From assembly GCF_013408095.1 (NCBI RefSeq), contig NZ_JACBZF010000004.1:124001-188000 (forward strand): a DNA stretch of 64,000 nt. Direction: 5' to 3'. Each line of letters begins with the position of its first letter. Within the stretch, counting starts at the first letter, position 1. The notes under the pieces were generated by a model that saw nothing but the letters and a program-made list of their open reading frames with translations, was not told the DNA's origin and did no database searches. This DNA comes from Novosphingobium marinum. Lineage in GTDB: Bacteria > Pseudomonadota > Alphaproteobacteria > Sphingomonadales > Sphingomonadaceae. Below are positions 31,985-42,434 of this stretch, one piece after another. The position numbers were made by a program, and so were the translations under genes.

Positions 31985-33547
31985 ATGACCACCACGACAG
32001 CAGAACAGGGCGCCTTCGCGGCCGCATTCGAGCGCGCGACGGGACCGATCGTCAATGTCTCCGACTTCGTGTGGGGCGGCACCTGGAACGGGCAGGAAGT
32101 CATCCCGGTCCCGCCGATGGTGCTGATCCTGCTCGGCATCGGTCTTTACATGATGGCGGGGCTGCGGTTCTATCCGCTGCGTTTCCTGCCCGCCGCCTTC
32201 GCCGGCCTTTTCCGCAAGACCGAGAAGAAATCCGAAGGTGAGATTTCGCCCTTCGCGGCGCTGTCCACCGCGCTTTCGGGGCAGGTCGGCACCGGCAACC
32301 TCGCCGGCGTCGCCACCGCGATCACGCTCGGCGGGCCGGGCGCCATCTTCTGGATGTGGATCACCGCCCTCATCGGCATGGCGCTGGCCTTCGCCGAGGG
32401 CTCGCTGGCGGTGCGTTTCCGCGAGCGCGGGCCGGACGGCCACGTTCGCGGCGGTCCGATGTCGTACATCATGCTCGGCCTCGGCGGAAAGTGGAAGATC
32501 CTCGCGATCCTGTTCTGCCTCGGCGCGCTGTTCTCCGCGCTTGTCACCGGCAACGGCATCCAGGCGAACAGCTTTGCTGACTCGGTCAACGAGCTCACCG
32601 GGCTCGACGAATGGATCGGCGGCCTGATCGCCGCGATCGCGGTGTTCATCGTCATCATCGGCGGCATCAAGTCGATCGGCGCCATCGCCGAGAAGGTCGT
32701 GCCGATCATGGCGGGCGCCTACATCGTCATGGCGATCATCGCGGTAATCCTCAACATCCAGGACATTCCCGAGACCTTCGGCCGCATCTTCCACGGGGCG
32801 TTCAACGCGCAGTCGGCCAGCGGCGGCTTCCTGGGGGCGGCGCTGATCGTCGCGATCCGCGCGGGCGTCGCGCGCGGGCTCTATTCGAACGAGGCCGGAC
32901 AGGGTTCGACGCCGATGGCTCACGCCGTCGCCGAAACCGACGATCCCGCTTCGCAGGGCCGCTACGCCATGCTCGGCACCTTCATCGACACGATCATCAT
33001 CTGCACGATGACCGCGCTCGTCATCCTGACCGTCGAGGGCAACTTCGTGCACACCGACGCCGCGACCGGCGCGACCGAGGCGGTGCGCCATGCCTGGCAA
33101 TCCGACCTTGCGGGCTTTGCCATGACATCGGGCGCGTTCGCCGCGGCCTTCCCACTCGAGATTATCGGCATCCCGTTCGGCACGCTCGTCGCCTCGCTGG
33201 CGCTCGTCCTGTTCGTGTTCACCACGCTGCTTACGTGGAGCTACTACGGCGAACGCGCGATCACCTTCCTCTACGACCAGTTTCCGGGATCGAATGCGCG
33301 CGGCGAGAAGACGCTGCACCTCATCTGGCGCACCGTGTGGTGCATCGTCATCTGGATCGGATCGTTCGCGCCGCTCGGCTTCATCTGGCGACTGGGCGAC
33401 ATCTCGAACGCGGCCATGGCGCTGCCCAACCTGATCGCGCTCGCCGCACTGTCGGGCTTCGTCTTCGCGCTGGCGCGCGGGGAGAAGGTGACCGGGCGCG
33501 GCGAGGCCGAACCGGGCGTTCGATTGGACGCGAAAACAAGCGATTAG
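31985..33547 (+). CDS. Sodium:alanine/glycine symporter (AGCS family)
   Basis: 520 aa, about eleven membrane helices. AGCS motifs: STALSGQVGTGNLAGVATAI near residue 95 (the Na+/substrate GTGN region), then GGPMSYIMLGL and GVARGLYSNEAGQGSTPMAH. It imports small neutral amino acids with Na+. A hydrophilic tail ends the protein. It starts after a clear terminator and appears to be its own unit. Confidence 0.95.
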   Translation: MTTTTAEQGAFAAAFERATGPIVNVSDFVWGGTWNGQEVIPVPPMVLILLGIGLYMMAGLRFYPLRFLPAAFAGLFRKTEKKSEGEISPFAALSTALSGQVGTGNLAGVATAITLGGPGAIFWMWITALIGMALAFAEGSLAVRFRERGPDGHVRGGPMSYIMLGLGGKWKILAILFCLGALFSALVTGNGIQANSFADSVNELTGLDEWIGGLIAAIAVFIVIIGGIKSIGAIAEKVVPIMAGAYIVMAIIAVILNIQDIPETFGRIFHGAFNAQSASGGFLGAALIVAIRAGVARGLYSNEAGQGSTPMAHAVAETDDPASQGRYAMLGTFIDTIIICTMTALVILTVEGNFVHTDAATGATEAVRHAWQSDLAGFAMTSGAFAAAFPLEIIGIPFGTLVASLALVLFVFTTLLTWSYYGERAITFLYDQFPGSNARGEKTLHLIWRTVWCIVIWIGSFAPLGFIWRLGDISNAAMALPNLIALAALSGFVFALARGEKVTGRGEAEPGVRLDAKTSD

Positions 33548-33664
33548 GTCGCACTTCCGGTCGGCAGCGGGCACGCGCGAGCGGAACTTTCGCGGCGCTG
33601 TCGCATTGTCCGTAAGCAAAGGCGCCGACGCATCTCGCGGCGGGCCAAGGACGATTGCCGCCAA

Positions 33665-34378
33665 ATGACGATGACGACATTGCAGGTTTCCGAAGGCGAG
33701 GAAGCGCGCCTCAAGGACGCGTTCGAAAACTGGGTGAAGGACCCGGAGTTCCCGTGCGTGGGCGCGAAATCGGCGCTGGCGCGCGGGACGCTGCGCACCG
33801 TGGTCTGCTGGTCGGTCGAAAGCGGCTGGGACGACCTGCGCATGCATCGCGAGCTGATGGCCTGGGCGAAGGAGTACAAGAAGGATCCAGGTCTGTTCCG
33901 CAGCCTCGCCTTCCTCTTCGCGCAGGCGCCCGCGATGAACGAGGAGCGCTTCGAAAAGGCGATGTGGGCGCGCATCCAGTCGCTTGCCGACAAGGACGCC
34001 TGGCTGGCCCAGCCGCTCGACAGCCGGGTGAGCGGCGATCCGCAGGACCCGCACTTCTCGCTCAGCTTCGGCGGCGAGGCGTTCTTCGTCGTCGGACTCC
34101 ATCCGGGCGCGAGCAGGCCCGCGCGCCGGTTCGAGCGGCCTGTCATGGTCTTCAACCTCCACGACCAGTTCGAGCAGCTGCGCGAGGAAGGCCGCTATGA
34201 GAAAATCCGCGAGACGATCCTCGGTCGCGACGCGGAACTGGCCGGATCGGTCAACCCGATGCTCGCGCGGCACGGCGAGGCGAGCGAGGCGCGGCAGTAC
34301 AGCGGTCGGCAGGTCGGTGACGACTGGAAATGCCCCTTCCACGATCCGCGCGCGGCAAAGGCAACGTCCGGCGAATGA
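33665..34378 (+). CDS. YqcI/YcgG-family protein
   Basis: 237 aa. Conserved features are FPCVGAKSALARGTLR in the N-terminal part, FFVVGLHPGASRPARRFERPVMVFNLHDQFEQLR in the middle and the C-terminal DDWKCPFHD, the PF08892 pattern. The family includes haem-binding enzymes, some of which act in guanidino or N-hydroxylation chemistry. The stop overlaps the next gene (ATGA), which encodes a DUF1989 protein, and such pairing suggests a joint function. The exact substrate is unknown. Confidence 0.82.
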   Translation: MTMTTLQVSEGEEARLKDAFENWVKDPEFPCVGAKSALARGTLRTVVCWSVESGWDDLRMHRELMAWAKEYKKDPGLFRSLAFLFAQAPAMNEERFEKAMWARIQSLADKDAWLAQPLDSRVSGDPQDPHFSLSFGGEAFFVVGLHPGASRPARRFERPVMVFNLHDQFEQLREEGRYEKIRETILGRDAELAGSVNPMLARHGEASEARQYSGRQVGDDWKCPFHDPRAAKATSGE

Positions 34379-34959
34379 GCGAGACGACGCGCATCCCGCC
34401 CCGTTCCGGAACCGCCTTCGAACTGGCGAAGGGACGACGGCTGACGGTGATCGATCCCGAGGGCGTGCAGGTGTCCGACCTCCTTGCCTTCAGCCGCGCC
34501 GACCTGCGCGAGGTAATCAGCAACGGCCGCACCTTCGATTACGAGGAGACGATCCGGCTGGGCCGGGGCAACCGCCTGTGGTCGAACCGGTCGAACCCGA
34601 TGCTCGCCATCGAGGAGGACAGCGTCGGCTGCCACGACTTCCTGCTCACCCCGTGCAGCAGGGCGACGTTCGAGCACTTCTATCCGGACAAGCCCGTGCA
34701 TCGGGGCTGTTTGGGCAACCTTGCCGAAGCGCTCTCGCCGTGGGGCATCGGCGAGGACGACATCCCGGTCGCTTTCAACTGCTTCATGAACGTGCCGGTC
34801 GCGCCCGACGGATCGGTGCGCGTCGATCCGCCCGTCAGCAGGCCCGGCGACCGGATCGTGCTGCGCGCCGAAATGGACCTGGTGATCGGGCTGACCGCCT
34901 GCTCCGCCTACGATTCGAACGGCGGCAGCTTCAAGCCTATCGACTACCGCATCGACTGA
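34375..34959 (+). CDS. DUF1989 / urea-carboxylase-associated-family protein
   Basis: 194 aa. It contains FELAKGRRLTVIDPEGVQVSDLLAF, then SNGRTFDYEETIRLGRGNRLWSNR, and CHDFLLTPCS, with Cys and His residues suggesting a metal site. DUF1989 proteins accompany urea carboxylase or guanidine-related genes, but neither is nearby here. ATG 34375 overlaps the upstream YqcI/YcgG stop, so the two are coupled. Function unknown. Confidence 0.85.
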   Translation: MSETTRIPPRSGTAFELAKGRRLTVIDPEGVQVSDLLAFSRADLREVISNGRTFDYEETIRLGRGNRLWSNRSNPMLAIEEDSVGCHDFLLTPCSRATFEHFYPDKPVHRGCLGNLAEALSPWGIGEDDIPVAFNCFMNVPVAPDGSVRVDPPVSRPGDRIVLRAEMDLVIGLTACSAYDSNGGSFKPIDYRID

Positions 34960-35005
34960 CGCGGCCGCGCCGGGGGTTGACCTTGCGTGGAAGTCGCTTC
35001 ATTAT

Positions 35006-35035
35006 TGCTATTGATAATCGTTCGCACTAGTGCGA
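35006..35035 (+). promoter_or_regulatory. Fur-like site plus 14-bp palindrome TCGCACTAGTGCGA
   Basis: TGCTATTGATAATCGTTCGCA (35006-35026) resembles Fur boxes of iron-uptake genes in alphaproteobacteria. It runs into the perfect palindrome TCGCACTAGTGCGA (35022-35035). It lies 43-72 bp before the ATG at 35078. The match is by eye, and other Fur-family regulators are possible. Confidence 0.45.
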
Positions 35036-35077
35036 CAGGGTGAGCGATTGCTATATGCCGAGGGAGCCCGGAACCAC

Positions 35078-35530
35078 ATGTACGAATTCGTCGACAGACC
35101 GCTCGCCCGGATGGACTACGGCGCGCGCTTCCTCGTCTTCTCGATGCGCATGTGGGTGTCCTCGCTGGGCCGAAAGCAGTGCCCCGCCTCGGCGGTCGCG
35201 CCGGGCTTCGCGAAATGGGGCATGATGGCAGGTCTGCAGGCATTCCACCGCGCGATGCTGCTGCTCAACCGCGACGGCCTCGAACAGCTCGGCTTCTGCT
35301 CGCTGAAGTGCAACCACGTGTCCGAGCACGAGGCGATCCTGCTCACGCTTGCCTGCGACCTCGGCGAAGGCCGCGCAGCCCATGCGCGCGAGACGCTGGC
35401 CTTGATCGTCGCCGAAGACAGCGTCGAGGACGTGCTTGCCGGCATCGCCCAGACCGTCGCCGCTATGGGAACCGCCCGCATCGCCCCGCAGCGCCCGGCA
35501 CTGGCTCCGAGGGACAGCGACAGAGGCTAG
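35078..35530 (+). CDS. Conserved hypothetical protein, putatively iron-regulated
   Basis: 150 aa, no signal peptide. ARFLVFSMRMWVSSLGRKQCPASAVAPGF and FCSLKCNHVSEHEAILLTLACDL contain several Cys and His residues (two Cys and one His within eight residues) that could bind metal or haem. A Fur-like element precedes it. ATG 35078 has AGGGAG about 11 bases upstream. It ends convergently with the transglutaminase-like gene, with a 4-bp overlap. I do not recognise a named family. Confidence 0.72.
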   Translation: MYEFVDRPLARMDYGARFLVFSMRMWVSSLGRKQCPASAVAPGFAKWGMMAGLQAFHRAMLLLNRDGLEQLGFCSLKCNHVSEHEAILLTLACDLGEGRAAHARETLALIVAEDSVEDVLAGIAQTVAAMGTARIAPQRPALAPRDSDRG

Positions 35531-36423
35531 GCATTTTCACTTTCCTCCACCGGCGCGACGTCGACCGAGAGGAACATCGTCTGCTGCGCGCTGCCGTGGA
35601 ATACGCCGCCCAGCGGCGACACGTCCGAATAGTCCCGGCCCATCGCGATGAAGATGTGGCTTTCGTTCGCCAGCTTGTCGTTGGTCGGGTCGAAGCCCAC
35701 CCAGCCGAGATCCTCGCCGCACCACAGCGCAACCCAGGCGTGCATGGCGTCTGCGCCGACCATGCGCGGCTGGCCCGGCGGCGGGAGCGTGCGAAGGTAG
35801 CCGCTGACGTAGGCGGCGGGAATGCCGCAGGCGCGTGCGGCGATGATCATGACGTGCGCGAAATCCTGGCAGACGCCGCGCTTCTTCGCGAAAGCCTCGC
35901 CCGGCTGGGTATCGGCGAAGGTCGCGTTGCTGTCGTACTCGAACTGATCGTTTATCGCGTGCATCAGCGCGTGCCCGGCGTCGAGCGCGGGACGGTCGTC
36001 CCCGAGCCACTCGCGGCCCCATCGCGCGATTTCGGCGTCGGCACCCGCCATCGGAGAGGCGAAGAGGTACGAGGCCGGGCACGCCTTGCCGAGGTCGGGC
36101 AGCTTCAGCGCCCGCTCGCGCACCTCGCGCACAGTCGGGCTGGGCGTGGAGCCCGCATCGATGCCGCTGTCCTCCACCTCGACGGTAAAGGTGCTCGCGA
36201 TCTTGAGCTGCGTGATCGCATCGCGCACCACCAGCCGCGTTTCGTTGACGACGTACGCGCCCTCCTGGTCGACCCGCGTCCAGGGCAGCGGATCGACGCT
36301 GAGCAGGTAGTCGCTCACCGTCTCGCCCGGCCATGCCGCCGGTCGCAGCCGCAGGTTGAGCTGCGCCAGCCGGATCGGCGACGCGTACTGGACGGTCGTG
36401 TTGTGCGAGACGCGGTAGATCAC
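35527..36423 (-). CDS. Transglutaminase-like protein (bacterial N-terminal domain)
   Basis: 298 aa. An N-terminal beta-rich domain (YRVSHNTTVQYASPIRLAQLNLRLRP) precedes a papain-like transglutaminase core with Cys in KKRGVCQDFAHVMI, His in MVGADAMHAWVALW and Asp in WVGFDPTND. The triad is intact, so peptidase, amidase or ligase activity is possible. The GTG (36423) overlaps the stop of the ATP-grasp/alpha-E gene. Iyer and colleagues predicted that such transglutaminase, circularly permuted ATP-grasp and alpha-E proteins make or trim a peptide modification; no product is known. Confidence 0.92.
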   Translation of the reverse strand: MIYRVSHNTTVQYASPIRLAQLNLRLRPAAWPGETVSDYLLSVDPLPWTRVDQEGAYVVNETRLVVRDAITQLKIASTFTVEVEDSGIDAGSTPSPTVREVRERALKLPDLGKACPASYLFASPMAGADAEIARWGREWLGDDRPALDAGHALMHAINDQFEYDSNATFADTQPGEAFAKKRGVCQDFAHVMIIAARACGIPAAYVSGYLRTLPPPGQPRMVGADAMHAWVALWCGEDLGWVGFDPTNDKLANESHIFIAMGRDYSDVSPLGGVFHGSAQQTMFLSVDVAPVEESENA

Positions 36424-38909
36424 GAAAGCAGCCCGCTGCGCACCTGCAGTTCGGGCTTCTCGAACTGCAGAAAATAGCGCGTCGAGATCGCTTCGGAGAG
36501 CGCCGTCAGCCGCCCTTCGAGGTCCTGCAGCGTCTGCGGACCGACCTGCCCGGCAGTAGTGGTCTGGAGCGGGGCGAGTGCGCCGCGCGCCTGCCGCAGC
36601 GGCTCTTCCGGCAGGGTCTCGGCTCCGAGCTGCGGCAGCGCGACGAGATGCGCGACAAGCTCGCCGAGCTGGAAGGCGAGCGAGCGCGGGTTGTCGGGAT
36701 CGAGCAGCACGAGGTCGAGCACCGGGTCGCGCAGCGGCACCGTCAGGTATCGTGAACGATAGACGATCTGGCTGTCGGTCAGGTCGAGCAGGATGCCGAG
36801 CGCGTCGTCGAGGTCGTTCGCCTGCGTCAGGCGGCTGGCGATGCGGCAGGTGGCCAGCGCGCGCTCGATCCGGCGGCCCATGTCGAGGAAGCGCTGCGCG
36901 GGCCCGCGCGTCATGTTCTCGCAGATGAGGCCCGAAAGCGATGCGAACCGCTCGAGCAGGGTGCGCGTTGCGTTGAGCATTGCCGCCGGGCGCGATCCGT
37001 CGACGTGGGGCATCGGGCGCTTGGCGATCGCCCAGAAATCGCGCGACAGCCGCTCGCGCAGGACGAGGCCGACCTCGTGCGTGCGGGCGAGCAGGCTGGC
37101 GACACCGCCGGGCAGGTTGTCCTCGCGCAGGGCCGCGGCGCAGGCCTGCGGGAAAGGCATGTCCACCGCGTCCCTGCGCACCGCGCCCCAGTCCGCCAGC
37201 AGCGCGACGAGGCTGCGGCGAAGCTGCGGATCGCGCGCGTAGTTGCCGTCGACCTCGATCGTCGAGCCGAGGATCGAGCGTACGATGCGCACGGACATTT
37301 CCGCGCGTTCGAGGTAGCGCCCGAACCAGAACAGGTTGTCCGCCGACTGGCTGGCAAGGATGCCGCCGCCGCGCGTTACCTGCGCATCCGATTCGAGCAC
37401 GGTGGGCGACTGGCGCACGGGCGGCGCATCGTCGACGATGCAGACATCGGCGGAAAGCTCGCCCTCGCCCATCAGCGAGTTGGGTAGCGCGTCGCTGGCC
37501 GAAAGCCGCGCGAAACCGCCGGGCATCACCCGCCAGTCGCCGCTGCCGGTCCGCGCGACGAACGCGCGCAGCGTGAACGGGCGCGGCTGCAGCGTGCCGT
37601 CGATCAGCGCGGGCGTGGTCGAGAGGTGGACGATCTCCTGCCCGACGTAGTCCATCGGCCGGCGCCGCATCGCATCGGCAAGCGCGGCGCGCTCCTCCGC
37701 GCCGAGATCGATGCCCGGCACCGGCGCGACACCTTCCAGCGCCTCGACCGGCCTGCCGAACGCGGGTCGCACGGTAAGTTCGTTGAGTCGCTTCATCACC
37801 GCGTCGGCCTCGGCGGCCTGACCGCACCACCAAGTCGCGATGTTGGGCAGGATCGGTTCCTCGCCCATCAGCTTGCGGCACAGGCGCGGGAGGAAGGCGG
37901 AAAGCGCGGGCGATTCGAGTACTTCGACACCCGGCCAGTTCGCCATCTCGAGCCCACCGCGCGCCCATGCGTCGAACAGGTTGGCAACGCCCAGTTCGGA
38001 GCCGGAATCGAAGGTCAGCGGGTCGAGCGAATTGGTGTTCACCCAGCGCCACAGGCCGTCGACGCGTTTCGGCCCGGCGATGGTGCGCACATAGAGCCGG
38101 TCTCCGTCGATCACGAGGTCCCGCCCCTCGACCAGCGGCAGGCCGAGGTAGCGGGCAAGGTGCGCCTGCTCCGAATAGGTCTGGTTGAAGCGGCCCGGCG
38201 TCATCAGCGCGATGCGCGGACGCTCGCGCTGGCAGTCGCGCGCAAGTCCCTCGCGCAGGTCCTTGAAGAACCCGGCGAGGCGGCGTGCGTGAATCTCGGA
38301 CAGCAGCAGGTCGGTCATCCGCGCCATCGCCATCCGGTTCTCAAGCGCGTAGCCGATCCCGGTCGCCAGCCGCACCCTGTCGGACAGTACCCGCCATTCG
38401 CCGTTGGGGCCGCGCGCGAGGTCGGCGGCGTAGATGTGAAGGTAGTGGCCGCTCTTGGGGCCGACCCCCATCATCTTGCGCGCGAAGAAGGGGCTCCCGG
38501 CGACGGCGGCGGCGGGCAGATTCCCTTCGCGCACCAGCGATTGCGAGCCGTAGGCGTCGGCAACGACCTTTTCGAGCAGCGTCGCGCGCTGGACGAGGCC
38601 CTTCTCGACGCTCGACCATTCCTGCGCCCCGATGACGAGCGGCATCGGCGTCAGCGGCCAGCTTCGCTCGTCGGTGTCGCCGGTGATGCGGAAGGTGAGG
38701 CCGAGGTCGGCGATCTGGCGCGCGACCTGCTCGTCGAGCGACGCGCCGCCGTGCTGCGCAAGCGCCGCCAGCCCGCCCGCCACGCTGCGCCACTTGTCGG
38801 CGACGGGCGCGGCGGCGCTGGCATAGAGGTCGCCCCAGGCACCGCTTGCCGGGTATGCGGACAGCCAGTCCTGCGCCGAGCCGGCGTCGACCTTCTCGTC
38901 AGCCAGCAC
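36420..38909 (-). CDS. Circularly permuted ATP-grasp fused to alpha-E domain
   Basis: 829 aa. Residues about 60-480 match the circularly permuted ATP-grasp type 2 family ([47 protein letters not shown] strand; [21 protein letters not shown]). Residues about 520-825 match the all-helical alpha-E domain ([37 protein letters not shown]). ATP-grasp folds join a carboxylate to an amine; alpha-E is a helical partner of unknown chemistry. The two are often separate genes; here they are one chain. It overlaps both neighbours, forming a single translational unit. Confidence 0.92.
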   Translation of the reverse strand: MLADEKVDAGSAQDWLSAYPASGAWGDLYASAAAPVADKWRSVAGGLAALAQHGGASLDEQVARQIADLGLTFRITGDTDERSWPLTPMPLVIGAQEWSSVEKGLVQRATLLEKVVADAYGSQSLVREGNLPAAAVAGSPFFARKMMGVGPKSGHYLHIYAADLARGPNGEWRVLSDRVRLATGIGYALENRMAMARMTDLLLSEIHARRLAGFFKDLREGLARDCQRERPRIALMTPGRFNQTYSEQAHLARYLGLPLVEGRDLVIDGDRLYVRTIAGPKRVDGLWRWVNTNSLDPLTFDSGSELGVANLFDAWARGGLEMANWPGVEVLESPALSAFLPRLCRKLMGEEPILPNIATWWCGQAAEADAVMKRLNELTVRPAFGRPVEALEGVAPVPGIDLGAEERAALADAMRRRPMDYVGQEIVHLSTTPALIDGTLQPRPFTLRAFVARTGSGDWRVMPGGFARLSASDALPNSLMGEGELSADVCIVDDAPPVRQSPTVLESDAQVTRGGGILASQSADNLFWFGRYLERAEMSVRIVRSILGSTIEVDGNYARDPQLRRSLVALLADWGAVRRDAVDMPFPQACAAALREDNLPGGVASLLARTHEVGLVLRERLSRDFWAIAKRPMPHVDGSRPAAMLNATRTLLERFASLSGLICENMTRGPAQRFLDMGRRIERALATCRIASRLTQANDLDDALGILLDLTDSQIVYRSRYLTVPLRDPVLDLVLLDPDNPRSLAFQLGELVAHLVALPQLGAETLPEEPLRQARGALAPLQTTTAGQVGPQTLQDLEGRLTALSEAISTRYFLQFEKPELQVRSGLLS

Positions 38910-41900
38910 GTGGCGGGCGCCTCAGGTCGAGCGAGTGGCGGAATTCGCCGGGCAGTTCCTCGGGCGGGATCGCCTGCGCGCCGGGCGAATGCCCGTGCGG
39001 CTGGAACCGCGCCTTGCGCCGCGCTTCCGCCTCGTAGCCGTTGATCGGCACGTCGTCGTAATTGCGCCCGCCCGGATGCGCGACGTTGTAGACGCAGCCG
39101 CCCAGCGAGCGTCCGTTCCAGGTGTCGAGGATATCGAAGGTCAGCGGCGCGTGCGCGTCCATCATCGGGTGCAGGCATTCGGCGGGCGCCCAGGCCTTGT
39201 AGCGCACGCCGCCCACGCCCTCGCCCGGCGAGACCATGGTGAGCGGCACGCGGCGACCGTTGCACGCGATCACGTGACGCCCCTCGACCAGCCCGGCGGC
39301 GCGCACCTGCAGCCGCTCGGTCGAACTGTCGACGTAGCGCACGGTGCCGCCGATCGCGCCGGTCTCTCCCAGCACGTTCCACGGTTCGAGCGCATGGCTG
39401 ATCTCGAGCGAGACGCCCCCGCCCTCGATCTCGCCGTGGACCGGGAAGCGGAACATGCGCTGCGCCTCGAACCAGGCCGGATCGAAATCGTAGCCGGCGT
39501 GGCGCAGGTCCTCAAGGACGTCGAGGAAGTCTGCCCAGACGAAATGGCCGAGCATGAACCTGTCGTGCAGCGCGGTGCCCCAGCGGACCAGCGGCCCGCC
39601 CTGCGGCTGCTTCCAGAACCACGCGGTGAGCGCGCGCAGGAGAAGCTGCTGGGCCAGCGACATCTTCGCATCGGGCGGCATCTCGAACCCGCGAAACTCG
39701 ACGAGGCCGAGCCGGCCGGTCGGGCCGTCGGGCGAGAACAGCTTGTCGATGCAGATTTCGGTGCGATGGGTGTTTCCCGTGACGTCGACGAGCAGGTTGC
39801 GGAACAGCCGGTCAACCACCCACGGCGCGGGTTGTTCCTTGTCCGGTCCCGGCACCTGCGCCAGTGCGATCTCCAGCTCGTAGAGGCTGTCGTGCCGCGC
39901 CTCGTCGATGCGGGGTGCCTGGCTGGTCGGGCCGATGAACAGGCCGGAGAACAGGTAGCTGAGCGAGGGGTGGCGCTGCCAGTAGGTGACGAAGCTCTTC
40001 AGGAGGTCGGGCCGCCGGATGAAGGGAGATTCGAGCAGGCTCGGCCCGCCGAGCACGATATGGTTGCCCCCGCCCGTACCGACCGAGCGCCCGTCGACCA
40101 TGAACTTGTCGGCGGTCAGCCTGCATTCGCGCGCGCAGTCGTAGAGCGTCTCGGTGATCGCCACCGATTCCTTCCAGCTCGCCGCCGGCTGGATGTTCAC
40201 TTCGATGACACCGGGATCGGGAGTTACCTTCAGGACGACGAGGCGAGGGTCGGGCGGCGGCGGATAGCCCTCGATCCGCACCGGTGTGCCGCGCTCCTCG
40301 GCGACCTTCTCGACCGCCGCGACGAGCTCGAGGTAGTCCTCCAGCCGCTCGGTCGGCGGCAGGAACACGGAGAGGTGGTCGCCCGCCGGTTCGACCGTCA
40401 TCGCGGTGCGCACCGCGCCCTCGATGATCGTCTGCTCGACGCGCTCCTGCGAGCGGTCGTCGGGCGCGGCGACGCGCTCGGAGCGCTGGCGCGGATCGCC
40501 CACGGGTGCGCGTTCGTCGCGCACCTCGTGCCCGCGCTGCACCGCCTGCTCGCGAAAGTCGGCGAGCGGCTCGCGCGGCTCGGCAGTATCGCGCGGGTGG
40601 ATGTAGGGGTAGTCCGACGGCGGCACGTAGGGCAGCGAACCGAGCGGCAGGCGATAGCCCAGCGCGCTGTCGCCCGGTACCGCATGGAGCGCGCCGCGAC
40701 GCACCTTCCACTGCTCGCTCTTCCAGCGCGGGATCGACTGGTCCGCCGCGTTCCAGCGCTGGATCGGCAGCGCGAAGCCGACGGGCCGGGACAGCCCGCG
40801 CTCGAACGTGCGCATGAAACGCTGGCGAACCTCGGGATCGTCGAGTTTCGGATCGGCGGGATCGGTGTTGTCGGGCAGCTCGGCTTCCTTGACGATCCAG
40901 CTGACCGCGTCCTCGTAGACCGGCTGCACGTAGTCGGACTCGACGCCCAGCGTCGCCGCGGCATCGGCGAGGAAGGCGCTCGCCGTTTCGGCATCGGGGC
41001 GCGAGGCGTCCTTTGCTTCCGGCTCATCCGACTCGCCCGGCAGCTTCTCGCCCGCGATCAGCAAAGGGTCGCGCCAGATCGGCACGCCGTCCCTGCGCCA
41101 GTAGATCGAATAGCCCCAGCGCGGCAGGCTCTCGCCCGGATACCACTTGCCCTGCCCGTGGTGGAGCAGTGAGCCGGGCGCGAACTTCTCGCGCAGCAGG
41201 CGGATCAGCTTGTCGGCATAGGCGGCTTTCGTGGGCCCCACCGCCTCGCCGTTCCATTCGGGCGCGTCGAAATCGGAATCTGCGATGAAGGTCGGCTCGC
41301 CGCCCATCGTCAGGTTCACCGCGCCGTCATCGAGAACGGCATCGACCTTGTCGCCGAGATCGAGCAGCGCCTGCCAGCGCGCATCGGTGAACGGCTTGGT
41401 GATGCGCACCGCCTCGGCGATGCGGCTGACATCCATCGCGAAACTGAAGTCGACTTCGGCGGGCTCGGCGAGGCCCTCGATCGGGGTCGCGGAGCGGTAA
41501 TGCGGGGCGGCGCATAGCGGGATGTGCCCCTCGCCCGCGAACATGCCCGAGGTGGCGTCGAGCGCGATCCAGCCCGCGCCGGGCACGTAGGCTTCCGCCC
41601 AGGCGTGCAGGTCGCAGATGTCCTGCATCACGCCCTTCGGCCCCTCCTTGGGGATGACGTCGGCGACAAGCTGGATCGAGTATCCCGAGACGAAGCGCGC
41701 CGCGAAACCGAGGCGGCGGAGCAGCTGCACCAGCAACCACGCCGAATCGCGGCACGATCCGGTGCCGGCCTCCAGCGTTTCCTCGGGCGTCATGACGCCC
41801 GGCTCCATGCGGATGACGTAGCCGACGCGCGTCTGCAGCTGCCGGTTGATCTCGACGAGGAAATCGACCGTGCGCCCCTGGTACCCTGCGTGCCCGGCGA

Positions 41901-42288
41901 CGAGCTCCTCGAACAGAGGGCCCTGCTCCTCGGTCTCGAAATAGGCCGAAAGGTCCGACTTCAGCGTGTCCGAGTAGGTGAACGGATATTCCTCGGCATC
42001 GGGATCGACGAAGAAATCGAACGGGTTGATCACCGCCAGTTCGGCCAGCAGGTCCACCTCGATCGAGAAATGGTCGACCGGATCGGGAAAGACGATGCGC
42101 GCCTGCCAGTTGCCGTGCGGGTCCTGCTGCCAGTTGAGGAAATGCTCGGGCGGGCTGATCTTCAGCGAGTAGTTCGGCACAGCCGTGCGGCTGTGCGGCG
42201 CGGGGCGCAGCCGGATCGTCTGCGGGCCGAGCTTTACCTTGCGGCTGTAACTGTAGCGGGTGAGGTGGTGGAGTGCTGCCTTGATCAT
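38899..42288 (-). CDS. Large transglutaminase-like/DUF2126 protein
   Basis: 1129 aa. The N-terminal third repeats the plan of the small transglutaminase: beta domain, then Cys in [20 protein letters not shown], His in [13 protein letters not shown] and Asp in IALDATSGM. The C-terminal two thirds match DUF2126 ([23 protein letters not shown] at the domain start, then [21 protein letters not shown] and [18 protein letters not shown]). DUF2126 has a carboxylate-amine ligase-like fold. First gene of the three-gene cluster, divergent from ppk across 146 bp. Product unknown. Confidence 0.92.
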   Translation of the reverse strand: MIKAALHHLTRYSYSRKVKLGPQTIRLRPAPHSRTAVPNYSLKISPPEHFLNWQQDPHGNWQARIVFPDPVDHFSIEVDLLAELAVINPFDFFVDPDAEEYPFTYSDTLKSDLSAYFETEEQGPLFEELVAGHAGYQGRTVDFLVEINRQLQTRVGYVIRMEPGVMTPEETLEAGTGSCRDSAWLLVQLLRRLGFAARFVSGYSIQLVADVIPKEGPKGVMQDICDLHAWAEAYVPGAGWIALDATSGMFAGEGHIPLCAAPHYRSATPIEGLAEPAEVDFSFAMDVSRIAEAVRITKPFTDARWQALLDLGDKVDAVLDDGAVNLTMGGEPTFIADSDFDAPEWNGEAVGPTKAAYADKLIRLLREKFAPGSLLHHGQGKWYPGESLPRWGYSIYWRRDGVPIWRDPLLIAGEKLPGESDEPEAKDASRPDAETASAFLADAAATLGVESDYVQPVYEDAVSWIVKEAELPDNTDPADPKLDDPEVRQRFMRTFERGLSRPVGFALPIQRWNAADQSIPRWKSEQWKVRRGALHAVPGDSALGYRLPLGSLPYVPPSDYPYIHPRDTAEPREPLADFREQAVQRGHEVRDERAPVGDPRQRSERVAAPDDRSQERVEQTIIEGAVRTAMTVEPAGDHLSVFLPPTERLEDYLELVAAVEKVAEERGTPVRIEGYPPPPDPRLVVLKVTPDPGVIEVNIQPAASWKESVAITETLYDCARECRLTADKFMVDGRSVGTGGGNHIVLGGPSLLESPFIRRPDLLKSFVTYWQRHPSLSYLFSGLFIGPTSQAPRIDEARHDSLYELEIALAQVPGPDKEQPAPWVVDRLFRNLLVDVTGNTHRTEICIDKLFSPDGPTGRLGLVEFRGFEMPPDAKMSLAQQLLLRALTAWFWKQPQGGPLVRWGTALHDRFMLGHFVWADFLDVLEDLRHAGYDFDPAWFEAQRMFRFPVHGEIEGGGVSLEISHALEPWNVLGETGAIGGTVRYVDSSTERLQVRAAGLVEGRHVIACNGRRVPLTMVSPGEGVGGVRYKAWAPAECLHPMMDAHAPLTFDILDTWNGRSLGGCVYNVAHPGGRNYDDVPINGYEAEARRKARFQPHGHSPGAQAIPPEELPGEFRHSLDLRRPPRAG

Positions 42289-42390
42289 CGCGCGCGATTG
42301 TGCGCCAATCCATGCTGCGCCGCAACGACGTTCGGGATATGCTCCAGTTCGGCGTTCGCCTTTGACGGGGGGCGGCGCGATGCTTCACAA

Positions 42391-42408
42391 CTGTCACCAT
42401 ATTGTAAC
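42391..42408 (+). promoter_or_regulatory. PHO box before ppk
   Basis: CTGTCAC-CATA-TTGTAAC: two direct half-sites (consensus CTGTCAT) with 4-bp spacing, 26 bp before the ppk ATG. A -10-like GATAAC (42424-42429) would place the transcription start at or near the ATG, so a very short leader is possible. Confidence 0.65.
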
Positions 42409-42434
42409 ACGGTTGCCGGATGCGATAACGACCG

